A DNA stretch of 64,000 bases from DASQBT01 sp963782495 (GTDB lineage: Bacteria > Pseudomonadota > Gammaproteobacteria > Burkholderiales > Thiobacillaceae): assembly GCA_963782495.1 (NCBI GenBank), contig CAWAJU010000008.1, forward strand, positions 310,001 to 374,000, written 5' to 3'. The notes beneath the pieces are model-generated. The model saw only the letters and a program-made list of their open reading frames with translations. It was not told the origin of the DNA and did no database searches. Positions 26,717 through 35,307 of the stretch are shown here, piece after piece; position 1 is the stretch's first letter, and each line of letters starts with the position of its first letter. The position numbers were made by a program, and so were the translations under genes.

Positions 26717-27814
26717 ATGATGAGAGCGATCACGCTTGCCCTCCTGCTTTCAGCGTCGCTGCCCGCACCGGCCGCCACGCTCGTGCCCATAGACGTCGCG
26801 CCGCTTGCGGGCGCCGACATCAACCAGCAGTTCGGCACCGACCCGACCAAGGCCTTCATGCCCAGGGAGGCGGTCAACAGTCCGCGCCCGCCGGTTTATG
26901 TCGTGCGCACTGAAGACGCGGACAGCAAGCCTCTGCCCTATTTCAAGATTGCGCCGGACACCTACTTCTTTTTCGGCAATATCGCCGAGGTGGATGGATT
27001 CAATCGGGGCTTCAACGGCAACGCCGGCTTTGTCGTAACTCAGGACGGCGTGCTGGTGGTGGATGCACTGGGCACGCCTGCGTTGGGGCGCCGCATGATT
27101 GCCAGCATTCGCAAGGTGACGGACAAGCCGATCCGCTATCTGGTCATCACCCATGCGCACCCGGATCACTTTTATGGCGCGTCGGCCCTCGCCGCGATCC
27201 CCGGCTTGCAGGTCATCAGCCATCAGGGCACCGAGGATTACGTCTATTCCGGCACCATTGAGCGCTCGGTAGCCTACCGCAAGGTCTTCCTGCCGCGCGA
27301 GATGAAGGACTTTCATGCAGTGGTGCCGGACATTCTCATCGGCGGCGGCAATCCGGCACACATCAGCCTCAGGTTCGGCGGCAAGACTTTCGAAATCTAC
27401 GATGTCGGGCATCATCACTCGCACGGCGACCTGCTGATGTGGCAGAAGGAAGACCGCATCCTGTGGATTTCCGATCTGGCGTTCAATGGCCGCGTCACCT
27501 ATATCGGCGACGGCGACCTGCCGGAAATCGATGCCATGCAGGACTGGATGACGAAGACTTTCCCCGACGTGGTGTTGATGGTCCCCGGCCACGGTGCACC
27601 GCAGACCGCGCCTTTCGACATGGTGGCCAAGACCCGGCGCTATGTGGACAGCCTGACCGAGAAGATCCGCGAGTCGCTGAAGCGCGGCGAGTCGCTGCAG
27701 GATGCGGTCGCCCATTCCGACCTGCCGGAATTCAAGGACTGGCCACTGTATGACCTCAACCATCGCATCAATGCCAATTATGTGTATCGGTTGCTGGAAG
27801 AGGAAATGTTCTGA
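26717..27814 (+). CDS. Secreted metallo-beta-lactamase-fold hydrolase
   Basis: 365 residues with a signal peptide (MMRAITLALLLSASLPAPAAT) so probably periplasmic. The zinc motif THAHPDHFYGAS, near residue 145, is the HxHxDH signature; further ligands are in DVGHHHSHGD and VPGHGAPQ. The layout resembles the zinc metallohydrolases that accompany quinoprotein and PQQ-linked systems, but no such partner is next to it, so the substrate is unknown. Start choice between ATG at 26717 and 26720 is trivial. Downstream are three 111-bp tandem repeats. Confidence 0.88.
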   Translation: MMRAITLALLLSASLPAPAATLVPIDVAPLAGADINQQFGTDPTKAFMPREAVNSPRPPVYVVRTEDADSKPLPYFKIAPDTYFFFGNIAEVDGFNRGFNGNAGFVVTQDGVLVVDALGTPALGRRMIASIRKVTDKPIRYLVITHAHPDHFYGASALAAIPGLQVISHQGTEDYVYSGTIERSVAYRKVFLPREMKDFHAVVPDILIGGGNPAHISLRFGGKTFEIYDVGHHHSHGDLLMWQKEDRILWISDLAFNGRVTYIGDGDLPEIDAMQDWMTKTFPDVVLMVPGHGAPQTAPFDMVAKTRRYVDSLTEKIRESLKRGESLQDAVAHSDLPEFKDWPLYDLNHRINANYVYRLLEEEMF

Positions 27815-27815
27815 G

Positions 27816-28148
27816 TCGCACCCTCCCCCTCCAACAGTTCTTCGCCTAAGCAAGCATCTCGGAGTCGGGGGCCGAGGCCGCTCGCGGACGTGCGGATCCC
27901 CACTTTGCGGGGCCCCTCCTTACTGCTCGCACCCTCCCCCTCCGACAACTCTTCGCCTAAGCAAGCATCTCGGAGTCGGGGGCCGAGGCCGCTCGCGGAC
28001 GTGCGGATCCCCACTTTGCGGGGCCCCTCCTTACTGCTCGCACCCTCCCCCTCCGACAACTCTTCGCCTAAGCAAGCATCTCGGAGTCGGGGGCCGAGGC
28101 CGCTCGCGGACGTGCGGATCCCCACTTTGCGGGGCCCCTCCTTACTGC
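27816..28148. repeat. Three tandem 111-bp repeats
   Basis: Units begin at 27816, 27927 and 28038 with TCGCACCCTCCCCCTCC and run through GGAGTCGGGGGCCGAGGCCG to ATCCCCACTTTGCGGGGCC. The three copies are nearly identical; differences cluster at the outer edges. 111 is a multiple of three, which leaves frames open through it, but no gene is implied. Lies directly after the MBL gene stop. Confidence 0.95.
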
Positions 28149-28176
28149 CCGTACCTCGCTGCTAATATAATGCCGA

Positions 28177-29202
28177 ATGCTCTATTCCCTCGTCCGCCCG
28201 TTCCTGTTCGCGCTCAAGCCGGAGGTTGCTCATTACCTGAGTCTTGCCGCGCTCGACAGGGCGTATAAATTCCACCTGCTGAAACGGGCCGCCAAGCTGC
28301 CCTCCTGCCCCACGGAAGTGATGGGGCTCAGCTTCCCCAACCCGGTCGGGTTGGCCGCCGGAATGGACAAGAACGGCGCGCACATTGATGCGCTCGCAGC
28401 CCTGGGATTCGGCTTCATCGAAATTGGCACCGTCACCCCGCGCCCCCAGCCCGGTAATCCCAAACCGCGTCTGTTCCGGCTGCGGCACGCCCACGCGATC
28501 ATCAACCGCATGGGATTCAACAATCAGGGTGTTGATGCCCTGATGAGAAACGTCAGGCAGGCGAGGTATCGGGGCATACTCGGCATCAATATCGGCAAGA
28601 ATGCCGAGACGCCCATCGCCCACGCAATGGACGATTACCTGGCATGTCTGTCGGCGGTATATGCCCGTGCGAGTTACGTTGCGGTGAACATCTCCTCGCC
28701 CAACACCAGGAATCTGCGCGACCTGCAGGGCGCGGAAGCCCTGGATGGCCTGCTGGCCGGCCTCAAGGCCAGACAGCAGGAGTTGGCTGACATGCATGGA
28801 CGCTATGTGCCGATTGCCGTGAAGATTGCGCCCGACCTGAACAACGAGGAGATCAGCACGATTTCCGCGCTGCTGCGCCGCCACCGCATCGACGGCGTGA
28901 TCGCCACCAATACGACCGTGGACCGCGATCGCGTGGAGCATCTGCGCCATGGGCAGGAGGAGGGTGGGCTATCAGGCAAGCCGCTGCGACAGAAGTCCAC
29001 CGCAGTGATTCGTCAGCTCTACACCAGTCTGCAAGACGAGGTGCCCATCATCGGCGTGGGTGGAATCCTGTCGGCCAACGATGCCGAAGAGAAAATCTTC
29101 GCCGGGGCGAAGCTTGTGCAGATCTATACCGGGCTGATTTACCGGGGACCCACGATCGTGTCAAACTGCGTGCGCCGGCTATGTCACCATTCAAACGAAT
29201 AG
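28177..29202 (+). CDS. pyrD: Dihydroorotate dehydrogenase, quinone-linked class 2
   Basis: Oxidises dihydroorotate to orotate in pyrimidine synthesis, passing electrons through FMN to membrane quinone. 341 residues with the class 2 N-terminal membrane-association helices (LYSLVRPFLFALKPEVAHYL), PVGLAAGMDKNGAHIDAL, GTVTPRPQPGNPKPRLFRL, NRMGFNNQG, the catalytic-loop NISSPNTRNLRDLQ (Ser base typical of class 2), KIAPDL, TNTT and the FMN-phosphate GVGGIL. It is 4 bases from the kup start, implying cotranscription. Confidence 0.95.
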   Translation: MLYSLVRPFLFALKPEVAHYLSLAALDRAYKFHLLKRAAKLPSCPTEVMGLSFPNPVGLAAGMDKNGAHIDALAALGFGFIEIGTVTPRPQPGNPKPRLFRLRHAHAIINRMGFNNQGVDALMRNVRQARYRGILGINIGKNAETPIAHAMDDYLACLSAVYARASYVAVNISSPNTRNLRDLQGAEALDGLLAGLKARQQELADMHGRYVPIAVKIAPDLNNEEISTISALLRRHRIDGVIATNTTVDRDRVEHLRHGQEEGGLSGKPLRQKSTAVIRQLYTSLQDEVPIIGVGGILSANDAEEKIFAGAKLVQIYTGLIYRGPTIVSNCVRRLCHHSNE

Positions 29203-29206
29203 GCCA

Positions 29207-31081
29207 ATGAATCAAGAAAGCAGGAGTCCTTTGCCCACCCTGGTGGTGGGCGCGGTTGGCGTCGTTTTCGGTGACATCGGTACCAGTCCGCTATATGCGG
29301 TCAAGGAAGTCTTTCACCTCAGCCACCAGATCGGCCCCGATGAAGCCAACGTCATGGGCATGCTGTCCCTGGTGTTCTGGTCCCTGATTCTGGTGGTGTC
29401 GCTCAAGTACGTGGTGTTCATCATGCGCGCCGACAACCGCGGAGAGGGGGGCATCATGGCCCTGATCGCCCTGGTCCAGCAGGCCGTGCACCAGCACCCG
29501 CGGCTCAAATGGGCGTTTCTGTCGCTGGGTGTTTTTGGCGCCGCGCTGTTCTACGGGGATGGCGTCATTACCCCGGCCATCTCCGTGCTCTCAGCTGTGG
29601 AAGGCCTGCAAGTGGCGGCGCCTGGGCTGGAATCGGCCATTATTCCCCTGGCCCTTGGCATTCTGTTTGGCCTGTTCTTCGTGCAGCGCTGGGGCACCGG
29701 CAACGTCGGCAAATTTTTTGGGCCGGTCATGCTGCTGTGGTTCCTGGCCCTGGCAGTGCTGGGAACGCGGCAGATCATTCGTGATCCGCATGTGCTGCTG
29801 GCGCTCAATCCGGTCTATGGATTCGAGTTCTTCCAGATCAACAGGGGCTCCGCCTTTCTTGCCCTCGGTTCTGTCGTGCTTGCGGTGACCGGTGCGGAAG
29901 CGCTCTATGCCGACATGGGGCATTTCGGCAAAGAGGCGATACGCATTGCCTGGGGCGGCTTGACCCTGCCGGCGCTGGTGCTGAATTACTTCGGCCAGGG
30001 TGCGCTGATACTCGGTGATCCGAGCGCCCTGGAGAACCCGTTCTATCGTCTTGCGCCGAGCTGGGCCTTGTTCCCGCTCATCGTGCTCGCCACCGCAGCC
30101 ACCGTGATTGCGTCGCAGGCGGTCATCTCCGGCGCCTATTCCATCACGCGTCAGGCCATACAACTGGGTTATCTGCCACGCATGCGGATAGAGCACACTT
30201 CGCAAAAAGAAATCGGCCAGGTCTACATTCCCTTCGTCAATGCCATGCTGGCGGTGGGCGTCGCCGTACTGGTGCTGGGTCTGCGCAATTCCTCCAACCT
30301 GGCGGCGGCCTACGGCATTGCGGTTACCGGCACCATGGCGATCGATACCCTGTTGGCCTCGCTGGTCGCTTATGCATTGTGGCATCGGAACATCTGGGGG
30401 ATCATTGCGCTTGCCTTGGTATTCCTTGTCGTCGACTTGGGCTTCTTTGCCGCCAACGTGCCCAAGATTCCTCATGGCGGCTGGTTCCCCCTGGTGATCG
30501 GCGTCGTCATGTTCACCCTGCTGTCATCCTGGAAGAAAGGCAGGGAGCTTCTGCTGGCGCGGCAGACCACCGAAGACCTGGTGCTCGAGCCTTTTCTCAA
30601 GCAACTGCTGGAATATCCTCCGGCCAGGGTTCCGGGTACCGCCGTATTCCTCACCACCAGCCGCCTGACAGTTCCCCATGCCTTGTTCCACAACCTGCTG
30701 CACAACAAGGTGCTGCACGAACGTGTCGTCTTCCTGACCGTGATCACCGAGGAAATTCCCAGCATACCCGACCTGGAACGCATATTTATTCACGATCTGG
30801 GCCAGGGCGCTTGGCGCGTGATGGTGCACTACGGCTTCCAGGATGAGCCGGATATTCCCCATGCCCTGGAACTTTGCGCCGCCCAGGGACTGGTCTTCCA
30901 CATGATGGAAACCTCATTCTTCCTCAACCGCGAGACCATCCTGCCCAGCAAGCTGCCGGGGATGGCGCTGTGGCGAGAACACCTGTTTTCCTGGATGTCG
31001 CGCAGCGCGGAATCGGCCATGGAGTTCTTCAGAATTCCGCCCAACCGGGTGATCGAACTTGGCACCCAGGTGGAAATCTAG
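29207..31081 (+). CDS. kup: Low-affinity potassium uptake protein Kup
   Basis: Imports potassium with protons across the inner membrane. The 624 residues match the E. coli length. Family signatures include VVFGDIGTSPLYAVKEVF at the N-terminus, RADNRGEGGIMALIAL, LFYGDGVITPAISVLSAVEG and GAEALYADMGHFG, followed by twelve hydrophobic segments and a soluble C-terminal domain from about residue 445 (VPGTAVFLTTS...). It follows pyrD by four bases. Confidence 0.95.
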   Translation: MNQESRSPLPTLVVGAVGVVFGDIGTSPLYAVKEVFHLSHQIGPDEANVMGMLSLVFWSLILVVSLKYVVFIMRADNRGEGGIMALIALVQQAVHQHPRLKWAFLSLGVFGAALFYGDGVITPAISVLSAVEGLQVAAPGLESAIIPLALGILFGLFFVQRWGTGNVGKFFGPVMLLWFLALAVLGTRQIIRDPHVLLALNPVYGFEFFQINRGSAFLALGSVVLAVTGAEALYADMGHFGKEAIRIAWGGLTLPALVLNYFGQGALILGDPSALENPFYRLAPSWALFPLIVLATAATVIASQAVISGAYSITRQAIQLGYLPRMRIEHTSQKEIGQVYIPFVNAMLAVGVAVLVLGLRNSSNLAAAYGIAVTGTMAIDTLLASLVAYALWHRNIWGIIALALVFLVVDLGFFAANVPKIPHGGWFPLVIGVVMFTLLSSWKKGRELLLARQTTEDLVLEPFLKQLLEYPPARVPGTAVFLTTSRLTVPHALFHNLLHNKVLHERVVFLTVITEEIPSIPDLERIFIHDLGQGAWRVMVHYGFQDEPDIPHALELCAAQGLVFHMMETSFFLNRETILPSKLPGMALWREHLFSWMSRSAESAMEFFRIPPNRVIELGTQVEI

Positions 31082-31096
31082 CAGGATCATCATTGC

Positions 31097-31121
31097 GAAC
31101 ATGCCAATTTATGGCATGTTC
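31097..31121. promoter_or_regulatory. Palindromic operator before the wHTH-nucleotidyltransferase gene
   Basis: A perfect 10-bp inverted repeat, GAACATGCCA and TGGCATGTTC, separated by ATTTA, ending 16 bases before the start codon at 31138. Its position suggests binding by the winged-helix protein encoded directly downstream (inference). Confidence 0.65.
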
Positions 31122-31137
31122 ATGCTAGAGTCTGGAC

Positions 31138-31728
31138 ATGTCAATCGCGAGCGCTCTTTTTACCGACAGCCAGGCGCGTGTTCTGCGCTGGTTGTTCGGC
31201 CAGCCCGAGCGAAGTTTCCATCTGAGCGAACTGCGCCGACTGACCGGGCTCGGCAGCGCTTCCTTGCAGCGTGAGCTCAACAGGCTGGCCGAGGCTGGAC
31301 TGGTGCATGCCGAGCGTGTGGGAAACCAGCGCCGATTCCAGGTCAATCCGCAAAGCCCGGTCTTCGATGAATTAATCGCACTCATACGCAAGACCCTGGG
31401 GTTCGAGCCCATGCTGCGCGAAGCTCTGCAACCGTTGGCGTCGCGCTTGCAGGCTGCGTGGATCTATGGCTCCGTGGCCAGGCAGTCCGATACCGCACAG
31501 AGCGACATCGATCTCATGCTGGTCGGCAAACAACTCCGCCTCGCGGACATACTTGAGTTGTTGATACCTCTGGAAACGCAGCTTGGCCGCAAAATCAATC
31601 CCACCTGCTATACGCCCAGGGAATTCGAGAGCCGCCTTGCAGAGCCCGATTCCTTCGTCAACCGCATACTCGCGCAACCCACCGTGCCGCTGATTGGAAC
31701 TATCCGTGAGCCTGGCCGCGCTGGATAA
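31138..31728 (+). CDS. Winged-helix transcriptional regulator fused to a minimal nucleotidyltransferase domain
   Basis: 196 residues. The N-terminal 80 form a winged helix of the ArsR/MarR kind (LRWLFGQPERSFHLSELRRL, GSASLQRELNRLAEAGLV, RRFQVNPQSPVFDEL). The rest is a DNA polymerase beta-type minimal nucleotidyltransferase: GSVARQSDTAQSDIDLMLVG contains the GS motif and the DxD metal ligands. Such MNT proteins pair with HEPN proteins in toxin-antitoxin modules where MNT AMPylates the HEPN partner. The next gene overlaps and looks HEPN-like. A palindrome just upstream fits autoregulation through the fused winged helix. Confidence 0.85.
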   Translation: MSIASALFTDSQARVLRWLFGQPERSFHLSELRRLTGLGSASLQRELNRLAEAGLVHAERVGNQRRFQVNPQSPVFDELIALIRKTLGFEPMLREALQPLASRLQAAWIYGSVARQSDTAQSDIDLMLVGKQLRLADILELLIPLETQLGRKINPTCYTPREFESRLAEPDSFVNRILAQPTVPLIGTIREPGRAG

Positions 31729-32125
31729 CCTGGTCCGCATCGGGCAAATCAAGGCCGAGCCGCGCAACGATGCGGAAGTCAGGCGCATGCTGGCGATGGC
31801 GCGAACACGCCTGAACGATGCCGGGCTGAGCAAGCTTTCCCTGGAAGGCCGCTTCACCAGCGCTTATAACGCCGCCCACGCCGCGGCCCTAGCCGCACTG
31901 CGGTGGCACGGCTACCGCAGCGAAAACCGCGACACCGTGTTCCAATGTCTATCGCACACGCTCGCCTGGCCTGCGGCCCGCTGGCGCATCCTCGACACCG
32001 CACACAGGAAACGCAATCTGGCCGAATACGAAGGATTTCTTGATGTAGAGGAAAGCGTCGTCGCCGAGCTATGCGCCGTTGTGTCCGGGTTGATCGACGA
32101 TGTGGCCAGGCTTACCAACGCATGA
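31706..32125 (+). CDS. HEPN-like partner of the nucleotidyltransferase
   Basis: 139 residues from the GTG at 31706 (a TTG at 31694 is the alternative), overlapping the end of the upstream gene. It is all-helical (RIGQIKAEPRNDAEVRRML, SAYNAAHAAALAALRWHGYR, HTLAWPAARWRILDTAHRKR) and ends RNLAEYEGFLDVEESVVAEL, the layout of HEPN-fold proteins. The RX4-6H ribonuclease motif of HepT toxins is not present: the equivalent site reads RNLAEY. So either a catalytically different HEPN branch or a structural antitoxin-like partner. Coupled translation with the upstream gene supports a complex. Confidence 0.65.
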   Translation: MSLAALDNLVRIGQIKAEPRNDAEVRRMLAMARTRLNDAGLSKLSLEGRFTSAYNAAHAAALAALRWHGYRSENRDTVFQCLSHTLAWPAARWRILDTAHRKRNLAEYEGFLDVEESVVAELCAVVSGLIDDVARLTNA

Positions 32126-32156
32126 CCCGGCAAACCTGATCCGGAGCAAAACGCCC

Positions 32157-35100
32157 ATGCCCGCCCCGCCCCGGCTCCTCGAACTCGTCGCCCGCTTTCG
32201 CGACCAGCGTGACGACTACCAGCGAGGCCACTACAACGAAACCCAGTTGCGGCGCGATTTTCTAGACCCGTTGTTTGCGCTGCTGGGCTGGGACGTGGAC
32301 AACCGCGCAGGTTACGCAGAAAGCTTCAGTGAAGTCGTGCACGAAGATGCCGTCAAAGTCGGCGGCACCACCAAGGCGCCCGACTATAGCTTCCGTATTG
32401 GCGGCCGGCGGCTGTTCTTTCTCGAAGCGAAGAAACCATCGATATTCATCAAGGAGGATGTGGCCCCGGCGTACCAACTGCGACGCTATGCCTGGTCTGC
32501 GGGTTTGCAGCTTTCCATCCTCTCAGACTTCGAGGAATTCGCGGTTTACGACGGCGCACTCAAGCCTGACCCGAAAGACAAGTCCTCCAAGTCACGCGTG
32601 TTCTACTGCAGTTTCGAGGAGTACGTAGACAAGTGGGACGATATCGCCGCGCTGTTTTCCAAGGACGCAGTGCTCAAGGGCGGCATCGAACGCTTCGTCA
32701 AGAAGCTGCCAGGGCGGCGCGGCACCGCCACAGTTGACACCGAATTCCTTGCGCAAATCGAATCCTGGCGCGAGCTGTTGGCAAGGAATATCGCGCTACG
32801 CAACGAAGGGCTTGATGTCCATGCGCTCAACCACGCGGTTCAGGGCACGATAGACAGAATTGTCTTCCTGCGCATCTGCGAGGGTCGGGGCATCGAAGAT
32901 GAAGGGCGCCTGCTTGCGCTGGTCAACGGCTCAGCCATCTATGCACGGCTGGCGAAGCTGTTTCGCGACGCGGACGATCGGTACAACTCCGGTCTGTTCC
33001 ATTTCAGATCGGAGAAAGGCCGCGCCGGCGAACCGGACGAATACACGCTTAATCTCGCAATAGACGACAAGCCGCTAAAGGACATCATCCGCGCCCTGTA
33101 CTACCCTGAGTCGCCCTACGAATTCTCCGTCCTGCCGGCCGACATACTCGGCCATGTTTACGAACAATTTCTTGGCAAGGTCATCCGGCTCACTCCCGGC
33201 GGCCAGGCCAAAGTGGAAGAGAAGCCCGAGGTCAAGAAGGCCGGCGGCGTTTATTACACGCCCACCTACATCGTCGAATACATCGTCCGCCAGACCGTTG
33301 GGCGGTTGCTGGAAGGCAAGACGCCCAAGCAGGCCGACAAGCTAAGAATTTGCGACCCCGCCTGCGGCAGCGGCTCCTTTCTCATCGGCGCCTACCAATA
33401 CCTCCTGGAATGGCATCTCAAGTGGTACGTCGAAAACGAACCGGAAAAGCATGCGCGGGGAAAATCACCCAAGCTGCGGCAGACCCATGACGGCTGGCGT
33501 CTCACCGTCGCCGAACGCAAACGCATCCTGCTCAACAACATCTATGGCGTCGATATCGACGCCCAGGCGGTGGAAGTCACCAAGCTCAGTCTGCTGCTCA
33601 AGGTGCTGGAAGGTGAGACCAGTGAAACGCTGGGGCTCGCGCAACTGAAGCTGTTCCATCAGCGCGCCCTGCCCGACCTCGACGCCAACATTCTGTGCGG
33701 CAACTCGCTCATCGGCAGCGACTTCTGCGACGGTCGCCTCGATCTGGACGAGGAAGAGCGGCGACGGGTGAATTCATTTGATTGGGAACTGGGATTCCCG
33801 GAAGTGTTCAAGGCGGGTGGGTTTGATGCGGTAATCGGAAATCCCCCTTACGTGCGCCAGGAATCCATCGCCGACTTCAAGGCCTACTTTGCGGAGCGTT
33901 ACGCCGCCTACAGTGGCGCGGCAGATCTCTACGTGTTCTTCATGGAGCGAAGCCTTGGTCTGCTCAACCCCGGGGGTCTCTACGGCATCATTGTTTCCAG
34001 CAGCTTCATGCGCGCAAGCTACGGAGAGCCGTTGCGACGCACGCTTAGAGAACGTGCCGCCGTGCTGGAACTGATCGACTTTGGCGGCCAGGCCGTGTTC
34101 AACAATGCCAAGGATACTTACGTATGCATTCCCATACTTTCCCGAGCGCCGCAACCTGAGCGCATTGCCGCATGTCGCGTGCATACCCTGGAGTTCAACA
34201 GCCTGCACGGGTATGTCGAAGAACATGGCTATACCGTTCCCCAGTCCCAACTCGCCCCGGAAGCCTGGTCCGTCCGTTCCGAGGCCGAACGGGCGGTATT
34301 CGCCAAGGTGAAAGCGGTAGGGCAGCCATTGGGCAAGTATGTTCAAGGAAGAATGTTCTATGGCATCAAGACCGGTTTGAACGAGGCCTTTGAACTCAGC
34401 TCAAAACAGCGGGCCGCTTTGCTCGCCATCTCGCCCGCCAGCAAGTCCCTGATCAAGCCTTTACTCGCAGGGCAGAACATTCGCCGTTACCAGTACGTCG
34501 ATGCAGAGCGTTTTCTCATCGTCATACCCAACGGCTGGACCCGTCTCGAGTCAGGCCGAAAGAACGCCACGGAAAAGCAGGCTTGGGCTTGGTTGTTGAA
34601 AAATCACCCCATCACCGCTGAACACTTGCTGCCCTACGCCGATGCCCTGCACAAGCGTCAGGATCAAGGCGAATTCTGGTGGGAACTGCGGCCCTGTAAC
34701 TACTACTCTTTCCTGGAAGCACCTAAGATCATCTTCCCGGACATTTGCAAGGCACCGCGCTTTGCATTGGATACCACTGGTATCTATCTCGCAAACACCG
34801 CTTACTGCCTCGGCATCGATGACCGCTACCTGCTCGGCATTCTCAACAGCCGCCTGTTCTGGTTGGCCATCAGCCATATCAGCATCCCCTTCGGGGTGCG
34901 GGCGGGTGAGTTCCGCTACCGGCTCATTTATCAGTACATGGAAAAAGTACCCGTCCGTATCATTGACATGAAAAACCCCGCGGACTGCGCCAGTCGGGAC
35001 AAAATGGTCAAACTCGTGGAATCCATGCTAAAGCTGCACGAACAACTGCCTGCCGCCAAGACCGCGCACGACAAGACTTTGATCTCCCGCCAGATTGAGA

Positions 35101-35189
35101 CCAGCGACCGGCAGATCGACGCGCTGGTCTATGAACTCTATGGACTCATACCCGACGAAGTCCGCATTGTCGAGGCGAATGCAGCGTGA
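32157..35189 (+). CDS. Type IIG restriction-modification enzyme (Eco57I-like)
   Basis: One 1010-residue chain with nuclease, adenine methylase and target recognition parts. The N-terminal nuclease has PDYSF (Asp76) and FFLEAKKP (Glu90, Lys92), a PD-(D/E)xK site. The methylase has SAM motif I DPACGSGSFLIGAY near residue 400, VDIDAQAVEVTKLSLLL, and the catalytic NPPYVRQES at 562-565, typical of N6-adenine methylases. The C-terminal third is the variable recognition domain (AEHLLPYADALHKRQDQGEF, FPDICKAPRFAL, the EAPKIIFPDI pattern of this family). The ATG at 32157 is chosen over one at 32100 inside the previous gene. It cuts foreign DNA and self-methylates. Next to the MNT/HEPN pair it makes a defence cluster. 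Confidence 0.92.
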   Translation: MPAPPRLLELVARFRDQRDDYQRGHYNETQLRRDFLDPLFALLGWDVDNRAGYAESFSEVVHEDAVKVGGTTKAPDYSFRIGGRRLFFLEAKKPSIFIKEDVAPAYQLRRYAWSAGLQLSILSDFEEFAVYDGALKPDPKDKSSKSRVFYCSFEEYVDKWDDIAALFSKDAVLKGGIERFVKKLPGRRGTATVDTEFLAQIESWRELLARNIALRNEGLDVHALNHAVQGTIDRIVFLRICEGRGIEDEGRLLALVNGSAIYARLAKLFRDADDRYNSGLFHFRSEKGRAGEPDEYTLNLAIDDKPLKDIIRALYYPESPYEFSVLPADILGHVYEQFLGKVIRLTPGGQAKVEEKPEVKKAGGVYYTPTYIVEYIVRQTVGRLLEGKTPKQADKLRICDPACGSGSFLIGAYQYLLEWHLKWYVENEPEKHARGKSPKLRQTHDGWRLTVAERKRILLNNIYGVDIDAQAVEVTKLSLLLKVLEGETSETLGLAQLKLFHQRALPDLDANILCGNSLIGSDFCDGRLDLDEEERRRVNSFDWELGFPEVFKAGGFDAVIGNPPYVRQESIADFKAYFAERYAAYSGAADLYVFFMERSLGLLNPGGLYGIIVSSSFMRASYGEPLRRTLRERAAVLELIDFGGQAVFNNAKDTYVCIPILSRAPQPERIAACRVHTLEFNSLHGYVEEHGYTVPQSQLAPEAWSVRSEAERAVFAKVKAVGQPLGKYVQGRMFYGIKTGLNEAFELSSKQRAALLAISPASKSLIKPLLAGQNIRRYQYVDAERFLIVIPNGWTRLESGRKNATEKQAWAWLLKNHPITAEHLLPYADALHKRQDQGEFWWELRPCNYYSFLEAPKIIFPDICKAPRFALDTTGIYLANTAYCLGIDDRYLLGILNSRLFWLAISHISIPFGVRAGEFRYRLIYQYMEKVPVRIIDMKNPADCASRDKMVKLVESMLKLHEQLPAAKTAHDKTLISRQIETSDRQIDALVYELYGLIPDEVRIVEANAA

Positions 35190-35307
35190 AAGCGAACCAA
35201 TGCGGCGCGGCCGCTGTGTTCTTCCGGATGCTGTGTGGTCGGCTGCTTGAACCTATCGCCCATGCCGAGATCCACTCATGACTCCTCCCAGAGAAAGCTT
35301 TGATTCG

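Noticed and set aside
27816..28148. CRISPR array
   Set aside because: Three long, adjacent, near-identical units without unique spacers; no cas genes in the window.
27702..28268. 188-residue frame through the tandem repeats
   Set aside because: It is open only because 111 is divisible by three; it overlaps the MBL and pyrD genes and repeats arginine/cysteine-rich nonsense.
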